From Balanoglossus misakiensis (Eukaryota; Hemichordata): 64,000 nt of DNA. The stretch is from assembly GCA_040954595.2 (NCBI GenBank), contig CM082577.2, positions 7,812,001-7,876,000 on the forward strand, in the 5' to 3' direction. The notes under the pieces were generated by a model that saw only the letters and a list, made by a program, of their open reading frames with translations, was not told the origin of the DNA and searched no databases. This document shows, piece by piece, positions 25,365-39,942 of this stretch (position 1 is its first letter; each line of letters begins with the position of its first letter). A program made the translations under genes and the position numbers.

Positions 25365-28300
25365 CTATGTGATGTCGGCGGGAGATATGTTGCCAGGAAA
25401 CCGAATGTTCAATTCCCACTGCTGTGAGGGCGCACCGGAGCACTCTTTCATCGTCGCCAGCATGCTGTTCGTATCCGGTTTGTCCAGACAGAGTCGACTT
25501 GCCGGGTGATATAAAGTTTTTGTCTGAAAAAGCGAAAATAAGTAAAATTTCAGCATGGAATCTATTCACAAGTTATGCCATGATCCACTGCCCTAAGGAT
25601 ACGACCCGTAAATTTCTGTTTCTTGGCAGAATCAGGGACTAAAATATCCCCCTGCTGTCAATGACTCCAATACGAATACGAAAATATAGGCCTAAGCGAA
25701 ATTGAAGACGAATACGAGAATACGAGAATAACTTCATCATCGTGTGTGGGGGCGCTGCTGATATTCCCGTTTCAAGGCACGCACCTCCATGACACCGATT
25801 TCTGCCCCGTAATGCATTGAAAAGAAAACAAAGCAGGTTTCACGCAAATCTGTACGATCACTTACATCTTGATTGTGAACCCATTCCTGGTTGGAGCCTT
25901 TCCCATGACACTCGTAGAGGAAAGCGTATGAGAACTGCATGTTGTAGTCTAGACACATGTGCATGAATCGAAACTCTTTTTTGTCAGTCTGGATGAACAT
26001 CTGGAACGGATACAGAAAAGTGCCGTTACTATGGCAATACGTGACGTCTTTAGTGCCCAGTAATGGAGAACGACTGTCAAGAGTCTCGAGGGGAATAATC
26101 TCTCACAATCTCTGCGTTGTTCATCATATCTGATTATCTTCTATACACCCACTCTTTTCTCAAGAATTCTTCATGTTCCGTTTCCTCGAAGATAACGTTT
26201 AAAAATATTCTTGACTCAAATCAACGTTAACAGAAATTTGTCTCTTTCAAAGCAAAGCAAAGCAAAGCAAAACATTACAATCGAGGCCATCGTAGTAACT
26301 GAGGAATTACTGAAAAAACGGTCCAGGCAGGCTAAGAGAAGTCAGGAATATTGGATTTTTTGTTTCCAGAGGAAAGCAACGGTCGATTAGTAATATTGTT
26401 CGAAGAAAGCTTTAGTTGGGAGTATGCAATGTAAACGGGAGTTAGTGAATTTGTCAGTGTATGGGCGATTTGTAGTACCTGCACTTTGCCATCGTGGCAA
26501 GGCCACAACTCCACTTTGTTTGCCGTCACGTTCACAGCGTCTTGACCTTTGAACTCGTTTGACCCATGGCGAGCAGCTTTGCCCACGTCCAGGCAGTGGC
26601 CGGAGCCCAGATTCTTCAGCTGAAAGAGAGCGTGCATACGTACCAAGTAGTCAGAAAGTCACCAAGTTGAACAGTGCATTTCTTTGAAAATGGCCTCTTA
26701 TTAAATCTAACAGGTCTGGAGAAAAAATGTGATTAACACGAGAGACTTGAAATGCCAATTTGGAATATTATAATGGTAGAACCTTTACAAAACCAACGAT
26801 TATTTTTATGGGTGATAGTTTGCAAACCTATCATGTATTGTACTACTACTAATTTCCCAAGGTTAATTATAAAAATGTTGAGTTTAAAAGAGAGACCTTG
26901 GTTATAGCCCCGAAGATGATTTCTTACAGGCTTTGAACAACTGTTCGTTCATGTAGAACTAGGCCGGACAAAGAAATCTGTCTAAGATAGGGCGCTTTGA
27001 TGGTTTTTTTCACTTTGGATGAGATACTGATAATCATTTGCATATTTTCTCCTTAGAGGGGCGATTGGATATCATGTACCATCTGTTTCCCGTTTTTCTG
27101 ACATTGACGTCAGCGCTCAGTCACCACACATAATACTCTAGAACGATGTATGAATGAGCTTAAACGGCAACAAAGCTACATTTCTAACTCATTCTAAGAA
27201 ACTAAAATATGGAGTAGACATGACAGCCTACTTAAAATTTGTAAGTGGAACGGGAGACACCTTCCGAAAAAAGCCAGTATCTGTTAACATCGGGTCACTC
27301 ACCTGACCTACTCCAGTGAACGCGAAGTTATAGTGCGACTCCGGGTAGATGTTCTCCAAGAACCACCTGAAAGATTTACACTTGAGGTCCTTCCTGAGTT
27401 TCTTCCGTGGGCTCAAGTCACCGGGGTCAATCTTCATGTTCTCGGGTTGGTTTGCATAGTAAAGGTACTTGTACTCGTCCAGCCACACTTCCACTAGTCG
27501 GTGGTTGTTTCTGCCGACAACGTTGTACGTTGTGTTCTTGTATTTGTGCGGGTTGTGCTTTCGGAACACGTGACCGACGTGAGAGCAAGGGACGAACTCT
27601 AGGGTTCCGCCACACATCCAAATCTAAGATCATAATATATATAAAAACGCCATGTTATGTTATGTTTTGTTATGTTATGTTATGTTAATATGTTATGTTA
27701 TAATAATAATTATGTAATTTTGTAATAGCAGAAGAATACCTCCCAGGCATCTACTATTGTGTACTCTATATTTTTCCAACGATTTTCTCTTTTTATTTAT
27801 TTCACACCCCGATGATACCGACTTCAAATGTTGGCCTATCATTCTAGGAACGGGTCAAAATAACCAGCGCGTTTGCCATGATATGGACCGCCTTTTGTTT
27901 ACTGAGTCTGTCTTTTTCTTAGTCGTAAATTACAGTTTTAGGGGGAAACATTATTATCATCCGGATTACGTGCAAGTAAGAGCCAAAAGATATAAGGAGA
28001 AAAATTCCCCTGTATATATCCAAACAAACTCAAAAGTGAAATTAGTGTTGATATCACAAGTCTCAAATTTTGGATTAAACACATTCGTTAGTGCTTTGCT
28101 AGCGTTTTACAGGTACCACACATAAAACCGCGGCATGCACATATGGTATGCGTCCATAACCAATATTTGCCCACCCACACATAAATTTGTTTTGTGCTCA
28201 CTGGGCGCGTTTGATCACTGTTAATAAAACATAATATGGTGAAACTACAGACCTTCCATTGAGGGGTTGTGTTGAACCAACATTGAATGATTCAAATTTA

Positions 28301-31300
28301 CATAAAAGGCTCTGCGGTACATTAATTGACATTGCCAATGTTTTAAAAAGACATGCAATCACATTACCTTTAAAGAAAGCTCAATATTTTCACCTCCCCA
28401 GAATTCGAACTCAGGGTCGTACGATCCGAGTTCTTCGAAATAACTTTTATCAATGCTGAACAAGCCACCCGCCATGGTCGGCGACCTGCAAATAATTCAA
28501 CAGTTAGGTCAGTCAACATTCGCTTACTTATTATATGGGTTTATAACTTTGGCAATTAGCCGAAAATGTTGCTAAAAATACTTTTGTGTTTGTTTTTAGT
28601 CTGATCAATTAATTACATCACAGACTTGAACAAAGTCTACGTTCCCCAGTAGAACGACTCACGGAAAAATCATTTAGAAAATTCGAAAGGTAAATAAAAG
28701 ACCCACGGACCAAATTTAATTTACCGAAACATGAGGCCCGCCAGTGAGTTTAGTTTAGATTCGGTTTCCCCTCGGGATGCAATCACTTAGGCAAGGTTCA
28801 ATGGGGGCACCTAGCATGCAGTCAGTAAGCCAGATGTGAATATTGACATCCGTTCATATTGCCTATAGTGAGTTCATATATGTACATGTACATGTGGGGG
28901 AATATAGAATATTGCTGGTCATTGTCAATTTACATACCATTCCTTTGTCTTGTTGAATTTTAAGAATTAAAATTTACAAGACATTACTAATAATTAACCC
29001 CACCAAATATTGTGAAGAAAATACCGGCACACAAAAATGTGACGAAAACAGCTGTCGGACAGGACGGCAGATTTTAAAATGACACGTCTGGTTGTTAATA
29101 CGCAAAATTGTCAATCCCCGCTGGCTTACCTTACAGGAGCTGAGGTGTCGTGCCCGATTCTTTTCTTCTCTCGTTCAGGCAGGTAAAACCAGTTGAATAT
29201 CACATTCCAGTCGAACCCGCCAACGTGGGTCACATCCGTCGAATTGACAAATGCAAATGTCCTGTCGTCAATTTGGTTTATAACTGGGCATACTACAGTT
29301 GATCTGAAGATAAAGTTGCCAAACGTTAATGCGCCAGAAAACAAAGCTTAACATTTTCTTACACGTTTGCAGTTGCACAGTGAGGCGTTCGGCAATCAAA
29401 AATTTAAAAAAAAATCTCACAAATCAAAAATATATTCGGGGAGGGGGGGGGGGTCGGATACTGATAGTCCCCGGGGAAGAAATTACAGCGGCAACGATGA
29501 GTGAACTTACCTGTTGGCAGCTATCCTGTCCAATAACGGTTCCAACCACCCTTTGGAACACTCACAATGCGAATCAAGAAACGTTAACACGGGCGCTTTG
29601 GCCAACTCGGCGCCCTTGAGACGAGCGCCGATCAAACCCCGTCGCTCTTTGGCGTGGTGTACGCGGACAGGCACAGGTAGGGTTGAGATGTAGTCCTCAA
29701 GGGGTCGTCCAAGATATTCTATAGTAAAGAGAAACTTACATTCTAAGCACGCTGTGTCAGTATTAACCATGCGAAGCATAGTACGTGTCCATTACAAAGT
29801 GCCCTTAGAATTTAATTGCGAGGGCCGCGGGCCAAGGTCAAGGAATTGTGACCTCCTCGATGATAGTTCACACCACAGACAATCTTTGTCAGTGTCCACA
29901 CATAACCACGATGAGTTATTCGTATTTTCAGAAAATGACAATTTTCAAGTACATGATAACAGAACGAGGGTAACGCGTTATAACTGAATGAATATGTACC
30001 ACAATATACCACGCACAGCAGGGGGAAACATGTAGTGTTATTTTCTTTCATTAAATGAGATGGATTGACTATTGTTTTCATACCTCTGCTACTTGCATCA
30101 TCGATTAGGATGACCTCCTCGAGAAGATGTCTGGGCGATCTTCGTATGACGCTGTGCACTGTTCTCATAAGTACGCTCCATGCCTCGTTGTGATACACTA
30201 TGATAACGCTGGTTTTGGGTAGAACATGAGGGTAGCTTTTCTTGAGGCACCTGTTATAGATGGATGGATGGGTGGGTGGGTGGGTGGGTGGGTGGGTGAA
30301 TGAATGAATGAATGAATGAATGAATGAATGAATGAATGAATGAATGAATGAATGAATGAATGAATGAATGAATGAATGAATGAATGAATGAATGAATGAA
30401 TGAATGAATGAATGAATGAATGAATGGGAAGAAATATAATTAATATTCAGAGCATAAATATAATTTATTTATGGCTGTAAAATACACCACGTGACTGGCT
30501 AATAAAGAGCTTAATTTGTGAGTTGACATCCAGAAATACATTCATTGGACATAACTTATATGTTGCGGTGATAATCAATTAATCAGTGGCAAAGATATCA
30601 ATACGAAAACGAATTCTGTTAATATAACCAAGACTTAAGTCTGTTCAGGGTCTCAGTGGTGTCTCTGTTTTCCAATGCAAAATTTGCTAGCCGCCAACGT
30701 GGCATGGTATAATGAAAGTTCAAAGGTCACACTGAAGATATCCAGTAAAGATTTTAGACCTGGATTTAGATATTATCATGGAAAGCAACACGAGAACTAA
30801 ACCTTTCATTTAACTATAATATGAAACTAATTAAGAAAGTCAAGAATTTTCAATGGTTCAAGAGAAGTTCTTTTACAGTATAATGTGCACATACTACTTA
30901 GGCTACTGTTGTAGGCAAGGCCCGGTTGGCAAGGGCTGGTCACGCCAACTGTGAAGTCACTTCACAACATCTCAGGTTACACCGTTGGTTGCCAGTGTAT
31001 TGCCGCGGTGCTATTTTTACTACCATCAAACTAAAATGCCTCGCAGCCACTGCCACTGTAACCCTCGCTTCAGGACAGACACCTGTGCCTCAATATGTAG
31101 AAAACATCCAGACTGATAATATTCACTAGATGCATTATTACACACGAAACCGTATTGTAAGAACCTTTCCCATAAGGCGAGGTTAATGATCGTTTCCATG
31201 ACAACTGTCAATGATGTTGATAATAATGGTTGGGCATGAATACATGATGTACTAGTATATAATACGCTCCCAGTCTCAGCTGACCCAATTCAAGATTCGC

Positions 31301-33875
31301 TTTTCAAATTTTTATTACTCGTGCCAGGAAAGTCCTTTAGCTCAGCGGTATGTCGTGTTTCTCACGGGTCGTAATACCCGCGATGAAAAACAAGTTGAAC
31401 TTTTCTGATTTCTGTCACTTGTTTCCAGTTTACCACCGCGGTAGCTCTATCGCAGCGAAGACAAATTGTCGTACGTCAAGTCTGCAGCAATGCACTGCCA
31501 TGCACTGGTATACCAACTGTGAAATTCCTACGCTCGCTCGCTGGCCTCAGAAAACTGTCAACATATCGCATAGACCTTTCTAATGAACCGAAAATAGCAA
31601 GATCGGTCACATACCGACCCCAATGCAAACCAAAAAAGTCAATAACTGGAAGGGGAGTCTGACATGTATTACTTGATCAGGCTTGACACGTCTTGGCTTT
31701 GGTCTGTATATTGGCGGTTGGTCGCCATTTACTCCATAATACACACTTAGTCCTCCACACGTGATTCAAGAATTCCATCCCGCGGCGAAGCAGAGTCACC
31801 GGGTCAAAATTCAACACGGTCTCGTTAATGGTTGCTTTTACGCTTAGACAACTGGGTTTTTAAAAAACAACTTAATCCTTCTCGGAGTATAAAGGAGTGA
31901 GCTTAGATTTTACATCTCGGGCCCACGCAACTGAAAACACGACGCTGACAATGCGGACGGCTGGCTCGTAAAGTCAAAACGTTTATGACAGTCGACTGTT
32001 ATCATATTTCATAACCAGGATTTCATTAAAATTTTATTTATATCACTCTTAAACTTTACATCACCTATGACCTTTTCTTGTCACATACGCCATTTGATGA
32101 GCCACGCTGAATATGATCGGTACGTGACTGACTTGAGCGCGTCTGAAACAGGACATGCCGGCAAGAAACGCGCAGATTGGCCGGCCTCCGCTCGCAGGGA
32201 TCATTGGCTCGACCATAGTCTCCCTATACTTTGGCGCGGCGGGCGAAGACGGGAGATTGGCATACATGTGTGACACTTACCCTTTCGGGCGATAATCCGG
32301 CAGAGATCTGTCGTTGGATATCCTATTACTGATCATCAAATTGAAATAGTTGACTTTAAAGAGTTTCTCCATCTCGGTTTCGTCTTCCTTGGCAACTGTT
32401 GCCGGCCGACCCATTTCGCCAACGCCATTCGGATTCCTGGTCACTTCGGCTGAAAAAATGTAAATGAAAAAGTATGGAAAATTCATAAGAAACCAATCTA
32501 ATATCTACGCGGGCACTTTTCGAGGACCGGGGTGGCGAGGGGTTACACAATTTGAAAACACTCACTCGATTAGATTCTTGCGTTATCTACGCACAGCTTC
32601 CCACTATCTTATGATTCATATGGCTCTATATTCTCCTCAAAACAACAGATGTGAGTCTAATATAGTTGTAAGCTGGAAAGCGGGCTATACTCAATCGGTG
32701 ATTATTTACATCGTGCCCGAAATTTTAAGAATTGGTCAGTTTCTAATAAAAAGATCCTACCAAGCGATACGTAATGCCTTTGTGGACGCGCTTTTGGAAG
32801 CATGGGTGTAAATGGACAATAACGCGTCACTGAAATATTAATATTAATCTATAGTCATTGAGATTGCTTACAAAAAAAACCCGACATGTTTAATATCTAT
32901 TAGATTCCCTAGCGAGGCCGATGACCCGCACTTGGGCGTTTCTCGAACATTTTACAGGGGACCTTTGTATCGCTATTGTCACTAATGGCTGGCCACACCT
33001 TCAGACATAATGCATGTATACTTTCATGGTGATCATAATGTACACCAGAATTCGTCTTCGTTGGGGAGATGGATAACGTTTCGGTGACGGCCATTATAAG
33101 TCGTATTAATGTAAAGCAGAAACTGCGTGCTCCAAAAGTGACATTATTGTTCTGTATTTTATAATGGTAAAGGCTATATAGCTGTAGACACTGTGGTGAT
33201 ATTTTATAGCAGCGTCGGGTCATTCAGCGGTCAGCGCCACACAAAGTGGCGTGTCCCACACATGACACATGGCCGGATTGCTTTATGGATGAAAGAGAGC
33301 TTACAAAACAATCGCTTGATTATCTGACCTTAATACTGTATACCTTTAAGACATAAAATAAGATAACTTCTCTATTTCATCGCACCACGTGATACAAAAA
33401 TCGACTTCATCAAGGACGGTCACCATCTGTCGGTATAAATCCGATTTTTAATTTTCGTCCTATTGTCTTTCCTTATTGATTTGAAAATAAATACTGTACG
33501 TGAACATTTGCATATGCGGTTTGTCAATTTTCGCAAATCATAGTGTGTATGGGATGATACTAACGATCCACGAATCGACCAAGAGAAGAGAAAATTTGAC
33601 CCACCTACGGTGGCCAACCTATTTGCACTTTGACCCTTGTCCGCGTGTAATCCATGAGCAGCCATGGTGTCCAATCCCAGTTGTGATTTCTGCGGCATCA
33701 ACACATCGCGGTTTTTCCATCGAGGGTTCAGGTTCTGCAAATTCCTGGTGTCCATGTCGAACATTTGCTCGGCATTGGGAGTGTTCATAAAGAGACGCAG
33801 ATTGAGCGTCAGGCTAAGCAGCATGGCCGTTGTTATTAGCAACATGTAAGCGGTCCTTCCTCGAATCGCCGCCAT
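25365..33875 (-). CDS. Polypeptide N-acetylgalactosaminyltransferase, copy B
   Basis: Golgi O-glycosylation initiating enzyme of the same family as copy A. Exons in coding order: 33605-33875, 32281-32449, 30084-30250, 29511-29718, 29130-29303, 28368-28485, 27303-27623, 26479-26619, 25866-26000, 25365-25523; 620 residues. The ATG at 33875 lies in a strong context (ACCATGGCG). The membrane anchor is at about residues 9-28. Core motifs are [16 protein letters not shown] (251-253), WGGENIE and [19 protein letters not shown]. All three lectin repeats keep CLD, with QEW and QQW in beta and gamma, so unlike copy A the lectin appears fully intact. Exons 3, 4, 6, 7 and 9 have exactly the lengths of their copy A partners. 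A splice acceptor at about 34122 may mark a 5' UTR exon. An intron holds a long GAAT array abutting the exon-3 acceptor. Confidence 0.94.
27651..27702. repeat. (TTATG)n pentanucleotide repeat
   Basis: Run of TTATG/TTGTT units just upstream, in gene sense, of exon 7 of GALNT copy B. Confidence 0.85.
30258..30426. repeat. (GGTG)n(GAAT)n microsatellite next to a splice acceptor
   Basis: About ten GATG/GGTG units at 30259-30297 run into roughly thirty TGAA units to 30426. On the coding strand this places (TTCA)n(CCCA)n a few bases before the CAG acceptor of GALNT copy B exon 3 (acceptor at 30251-30253). Confidence 0.95.
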
Positions 33876-36800
33876 GGTTACCAAACGTACGTTGTCGCGA
33901 ATCTGGATTTGCAACTTCTTGTCGTTACCTCAATCCTTGAGATGGCTGTTGTAAATATTGAAATGTAAATATCCAACTTGCATAGATGGTTGCTCGGACC
34001 ACGGATCAAGCTACCCCTCTCTGCGTCGCCAAGAACGTAGTGTTTTTGATTCCCACGGCCAGATAAATGCTATGGCGACACTCGAAGTTAACGAAGCTCT
34101 CTGGTAAAATCTACCGATTCCCTGTAAGAGAACAAAAATGAATAAACAAGTCACACGATTTTCAGAGATAGCTGGGACAGAAAACAGCACAAACACAACA
34201 ATGTTATGAGATACAGTGAATTACCAGTAGAGTGGTCAACGTCAGGACTGAGAATGGTAACTAAATCATGCGGACCATAGAAATAAACCGATGGTCATAC
34301 CATCACCAAAGGCGGCAAAATTATTCCTGATCTGAACATGCACACATTCTGGGACGTCTTGATTGTCGACTACAATGCCCAATGTGATAGTAGACACACG
34401 ACACGACGATACTCCAGCCTCTCGGGTTTGTAAGACGTATCCGTGCGGGTGACGTTGCAATGGTGGTCCGTCAGTCCCAGGCCGGCAAGCTATTCCCCGG
34501 ACAGTAACAGCTGCGTGCTTTCTCGGCGATTTGTCAGTTTGCAATAATAAGCACTAATAAATATTGATATGAATGATAGCTGTTATCGGCATTGTCGTTT
34601 TGAATCGCGAAGTGTGGACAATTCACCTCAATTCAGATCAATAAAATGAACGTGGAAACGTGAGAGGCATTTTCGCCGCCAGCGCACGCACATCATCATT
34701 TATTGACAAAACAAATTTTACTTCCCAATATGAGCTTACATATGCAAATCACCACTTAATGTAGATTGTATAATCCGTTATTAATAAATTCTACCCTGAG
34801 CCCTTACTTTAAAAATGCTACTATGAAATGGGAAATTAATATTGTCAATTATTTAGGCATAATGTAAAATTGGCAGGGAATTGATTACGTAATGTACAGT
34901 AATGCCACGCACCACACTGAGATGAACTAGTTTACTTTCGTTATTTCAGTGAAAATATTGTGTGTGTTTGTGTCTCTTTGCTCCCTTGTCGAGACAACTA
35001 AAATATGATAGTCATATCGCATGTCAAAAGAGACGAAAATGGTCAGCTTGTCATGTTTCTCGTTTGACCGGAAACGATCGAAGAACCTCAAGAGATGAAC
35101 CCCGGTTTTAAAACTGGATGTGGTTTAAATTCGCCAATGCAGGTCATTGTTGGCATGTTAGGTTCTTATTGATATATTTATTCTTTCATGCCACTCGAGA
35201 TGAACATAGGTGTGGTGTTTTATTCGTCGGTAACAGCACGGAGCCTTCAGAGATCTCCGTCCTGGGTCTCCATGATAAGGGGGAGTGAGCCACGGGGACA
35301 GAATTTCCGACAATCATATCCTCCAAACCTTGGAGGCTTCCAATTCTATCCTTGTGTCTATGTTTCATTGCTATATAGTATATATCTGATATATATGAAA
35401 GGAGTCTTTCAGAAAACAAAGAAGAAAACAGGGCGTTTACCTTCTTCACTTCAGTGGTCCCGTTTTCATAAAACCACCACTTAAAATTTTCTGCATGAGA
35501 GTTAATACAGACTGGCGGCCAAATCTCAGATATTTCGCTCTCTCATTCGAAATTTTACACGGTGACCCCGATAGAGAATAATGTCGCATTGGGACTTTGA
35601 GTTTTCGAGGTGTGTACTACCTTAACTATTCCCGGTATCCCCGTTTTGCGTGCAAATAAGCCTGCACATCTCGGGGTCACATGCACCAGCCATTTTGTGT
35701 GGTCATCATCTCATACGACAACACCTGTGGCGTGTCAGGGCATAGAACCTCAAGTTTCCTGGATGGTCTCTCAGTGGTCAGAGCAATGTGACGTTCATGG
35801 CCATGCAGGTCATAGGTCAAACTGATGCCACAGGGCCAGTGGATGACGTCAATTGCAATGCAATTTCCGCGTACGATGTGAGCGACAAGTGCATTGTATT
35901 GACGAATTTAATTTCTTTTATTTTATAATATAGGCCTGAGTAACTTAAATAAAAAACGCAAACATTATCTCACGCATCGTAATAGCCTTAGTAGGAATGT
36001 AATATGTTAAATTTTCCCGAATGTACATTAGACCTAGCGTCTAAATTCAATAATCTTTATGAATCAATATTGTTAATGTTATGGTATTGATCGCTGTGAC
36101 TGAAATAATCTTCAACCACTCAAATTAACGTGATACCTGTCAGTTTTAGCGATAACAGTCGTGTGGTCTATGAAAGTGTTTATAAAATCGGGAGAAACCT
36201 TAGGCCTATATGATAAATGTCTTGACGATTTGGTTTAAGGCCTGTTCATCACCATGTACTAATCACCATGGTGACACAAAATAATAAGTTTACAGTGGTC
36301 ATGAAATCAACATATATAGGCCCTTTCGGTAATGTTGGGTCTGTCGCGCGTCATTGGGGATTACGCGGACGCCTCAATGCTATTCATGGCGCAGTTGTAG
36401 GCCATCCGAGCCCAGAGAAATAGGCCAGTACAGCGTTTCCAACTTGACGCCACTGACTGGAGTATGCCTGACAAAATCCCCTGTTCGTTTGTGCCAGTTT
36501 GTAGGTCAGTTTACGTTTTCACTTTTACGTCTCGCGTGACGAACGCCAACTTAATGAACGGTGAAATCGACAATTTGTCACGTAGATTTCCATGCTTTGT
36601 ACTGTACGTGTAGGCCTGCGTTGAACTCGGACCGCATGAGTCCTACCAATACTATGGTCACTCCTCAATAAACCACGCAGCAGTGCGACACGTACGGGTC
36701 ATCACTGCCAGCCCACTTGCCACAAGGCCTTCTGCTCCGCGTCTAGCCCGTCAAGCGAGTCCGCTGTGACGACCTTACACAGCGTATAAATGACCAAAGA

Positions 36801-37521
36801 CGATTCGATCAGTGACTACGACAGACACACCTATAATACCGCACTCTCTGCCTTGGTGGACGCTATCCCACCTGGGCAAGGGCCAGGCTTAAAATCAAAC
36901 AGAACTCACCACATAGTTTAGTACTGTACACACATCTAATGGTAGGCCATCTGCAGAGTGCCTCGAACCGATTCCTTCATAGCCCAACCTCGTTAAAACC
37001 GTCAATTTCTCTCTCCATGTAGGCTATTGTTCAGAAGACAACACACGTCATGTTCCAAACCGTAAGTATGGTACGTCGCCTTCTTCCGGGTGTGGTTTCC
37101 TCAGATTAATAATAATTTGCATATGAATAAAACGTCAACTTGAATTGCAGACGCTGCGAGCGCCATACATGCAAATACTAGTAAGCTTTACACCGCTTGG
37201 TGACCCGACGTCGGTGCACTTGAGCTGCGCCGTTCTAGCTAGCACACAGAGCGGTGACACAGTGTTGGCAGGCTTGGGGTCTGATTAGTGTTTCGCTGAG
37301 TGCAAAGTTTACGACATGCCAACGTGTCAACACAGCGCTCATGCACATTTCTTATCTCCTTGAACCGCGCCTAAGCCCAGTGGTATTTTATTCCAGAAAC
37401 ACATAGTGCTATAACGCGGTTCGTTTGATGTTACCCATGTAAATTGAATAATGGTTCAAATCATAGATCCTGGGTCTTACTGCGTGGTGCGGATGCTTTA
37501 TACGAATAAATATTAAATATT

Positions 37522-37648
<127 letters not shown>

Positions 37649-39355
37649 CGCAATGAACAACAGAGTTACCATAGCAACTGGACTAATGTGGCCGTGAATC
37701 ACTGTCTGCGTCTGCGCGAGAAACATCTTTTGACTAGTATCCTACGAGAAGAGTAAGCGAATTTGATCAGTGTGTCAGTATTCAGTGATTCTACTAAATT
37801 TGCCATAATATACAAAAAGACCCTTCTTGGGTAGGAAGCACTTGGGGGGAAGAGGATTGGCATTCAAATATTTCTTTCGTTGGCTGCAATCTAATAAACA
37901 TAAATCATGGCCTAGGCCTACATTCGCCCTTGACACTCACTGAACAAGAGGTGGACCCCACAATGAGCATGATGCCAACATGATCTACATTGCTGAATCT
38001 GACTCTGGGTGGCACGTATAGGTGTTTAGTACACAAAACGTGTTAACCAGAGAGTGCTTGTCAAAGAAAGAACTCTAACATATGCGGGAGAAATGATTAC
38101 GACTACATTTCATATCGAAGAATTCACACAGTATCTTCTCGGAGGGTGATAATCATTTGGTATCAAGGCGAATGCCTTTCACCGAGTAATTTGGGAAATG
38201 TCGGCCTTTGGAATACATGTATAGAAAACACGATGCCCCGAATACAGCAGTAGTGCGCGGTTTATTAAAAGTTTGCGCAGTCAGTTTGTGTAGTCAGAAG
38301 TGTTAGAAAAAATACACCGTAACCACTACTCAGGCGCCCGCAACATCTATCCGTTAAAAGGCTATCATGGCAGTAATACAGTAGCCGAAATTTGCCACGT
38401 TGCAACCTGAACATTCTTTTGATAAACCATACCCGAACAGTGGTGGAGTACAGCAGCATGTTTTCTAGATTTTAGCCATTCTTTGGAATTTGTATTATAT
38501 ACTATACACAGTCCACTGCCAGTTTGAGAACTTGTGTTGAGCATTTTCCAGATGAAATCTTCATGATCTTTTTCTAATGCAGAGAGGGGTAGGCCTATAG
38601 GATATTTTAAATACATGTAAGTGCAGTTGCAGAATCAGTGAGTGGTCGCCGTCAATTCCTATGTTTTTAATTCTACAACGCTTTGATTTGAAAACAACAG
38701 TTGTCTTCCTGTGCACGAGCTTCATTAAGCAAGTGTCAAGCTAAGATTAAAGGTGTGTGTGGTGTGTGTATGGCGCGTAAAAAGTGCAGGGGATAAGGGT
38801 GAGGAGTTTCGGAGTGATAACCCAGAGCTTGTCGAATCAGTCGAGTCGAGTAAACGTGAGGCATGCACAAGGCCGAGTCTCCCTGAGTGTCGTTGGGTAT
38901 AAGGTCTTCATACTCACCCACACACAAAGCTGACCAAACCCCTCTGCTGCTGTCTATGATCAAACCAAGTCCATGATTCCGGGGTCCATTCCCATTCTAC
39001 ATCGACCAAGATGTCCGCAGCGTTGCTGTTTCCAGGAGGGACACTGCGGCTATGGGTGCACGGCAGACGCAATTCCAGTTTTCTTCCACGTTGCAATGTC
39101 CGGGTGGCAGTACAAGTATGATAACTACTCAAGCTGGATTGTTTACATTAACGCCACCACTTCGCAGTTCTCATCAGCTGCTACGTACACCGCCTCGTGG
39201 TTTGTATAGTACATGTATACTAACACTGTTGATCATTGTATGTTTGGGATTATATTTGAAACAAGAAAATATACTCATACAATTTTGTTGAACATACTCA
39301 CAGGATAATTATTTTAGCATCTAAATAATTTTTCTTCATTTGTTTTCCCCCATTA

Positions 39356-39543
39356 GGGACTGTTCAGAATTAACTTCCAGGGGTAGAGGATTTTCAGGGG
39401 TGACCACCCATTTTCTTCAAGAAAAATTAAGGGGGGGGGGGCAGACATACAAATCACTATCCTTTAGGGGGGCCATGGAAAAACCCCAGGAAAATAAAAA
39501 AAATCCTCCGGCCTCACCCTTGGAGGAAATTCTGAACAGTCCC
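39356..39543. mobile_element. Tourist-like MITE (PIF/Harbinger type)
   Basis: A 188-bp non-coding element bounded by perfect 16-bp terminal inverted repeats, GGGACTGTTCAGAATT at the left and its complement at the right end. It is flanked by a TTA duplication (39353-39355 and 39544-39546). A TTA/TAA target duplication with G-rich termini is the mark of PIF/Harbinger elements. Inverted repeats and duplication are read directly; the superfamily is inferred. It lies about 400 bp upstream of PIGY. Confidence 0.85.
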
Positions 39544-39942
39544 TTATGGCTGAATATTTATTGTTTGTTTACATATCCCCATAACTGTCCTCAGATAGCT
39601 GGAAGGCTAGCATGATGACCTGCCATGCTCGACTTGTGGAGAGCGCCATCTAGCGATATGGATAGTACACATTTCGGGTCTGATTTTGATGCAGATTGAG
39701 AGCCCAGATTCTTGAGAAAACCCTCGATAAAATCTCGAGTATCTATGTTTGGAACAAGGGTTGTGCTTTAATGAGCATTTCATTCGAAATTTTGCTTGTG
39801 TACCTCCAAAAGACAACAGGAAAGTGTGAATCTTCCTTTCTTTCCTTCCCCTTTTTTGGAATCCAGTTTGGTGCGCAGGCTGAATCTTCAACCAGGTACA
39901 TGCGGAAATCGTGACAACTTATTCCACGAAGAACAGCTGGGC

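Noticed and set aside
31330-31392. tRNA-like A-box (TAGCTCAGCGGTA) on the plus strand
   Set aside because: No matching T-arm or B-box and no acceptor-stem pairing follows. At most it is a degraded tRNA-derived SINE head.
33876-33914. Extended start for GALNT copy B
   Set aside because: The apparent extension begins at TTG, not ATG. The first ATG, in good context, is at 33875.
38365-38616. 83-codon minus-strand frame
   Set aside because: No recognisable domain, no adjoining exons and an uncertain start. Kept only as a note in the intergenic entry.
38900-39942. PREY/PYURF frame expected upstream of PIGY
   Set aside because: No frame with the LLEILVCP-type start or Trm112-like pattern was found on the plus strand.
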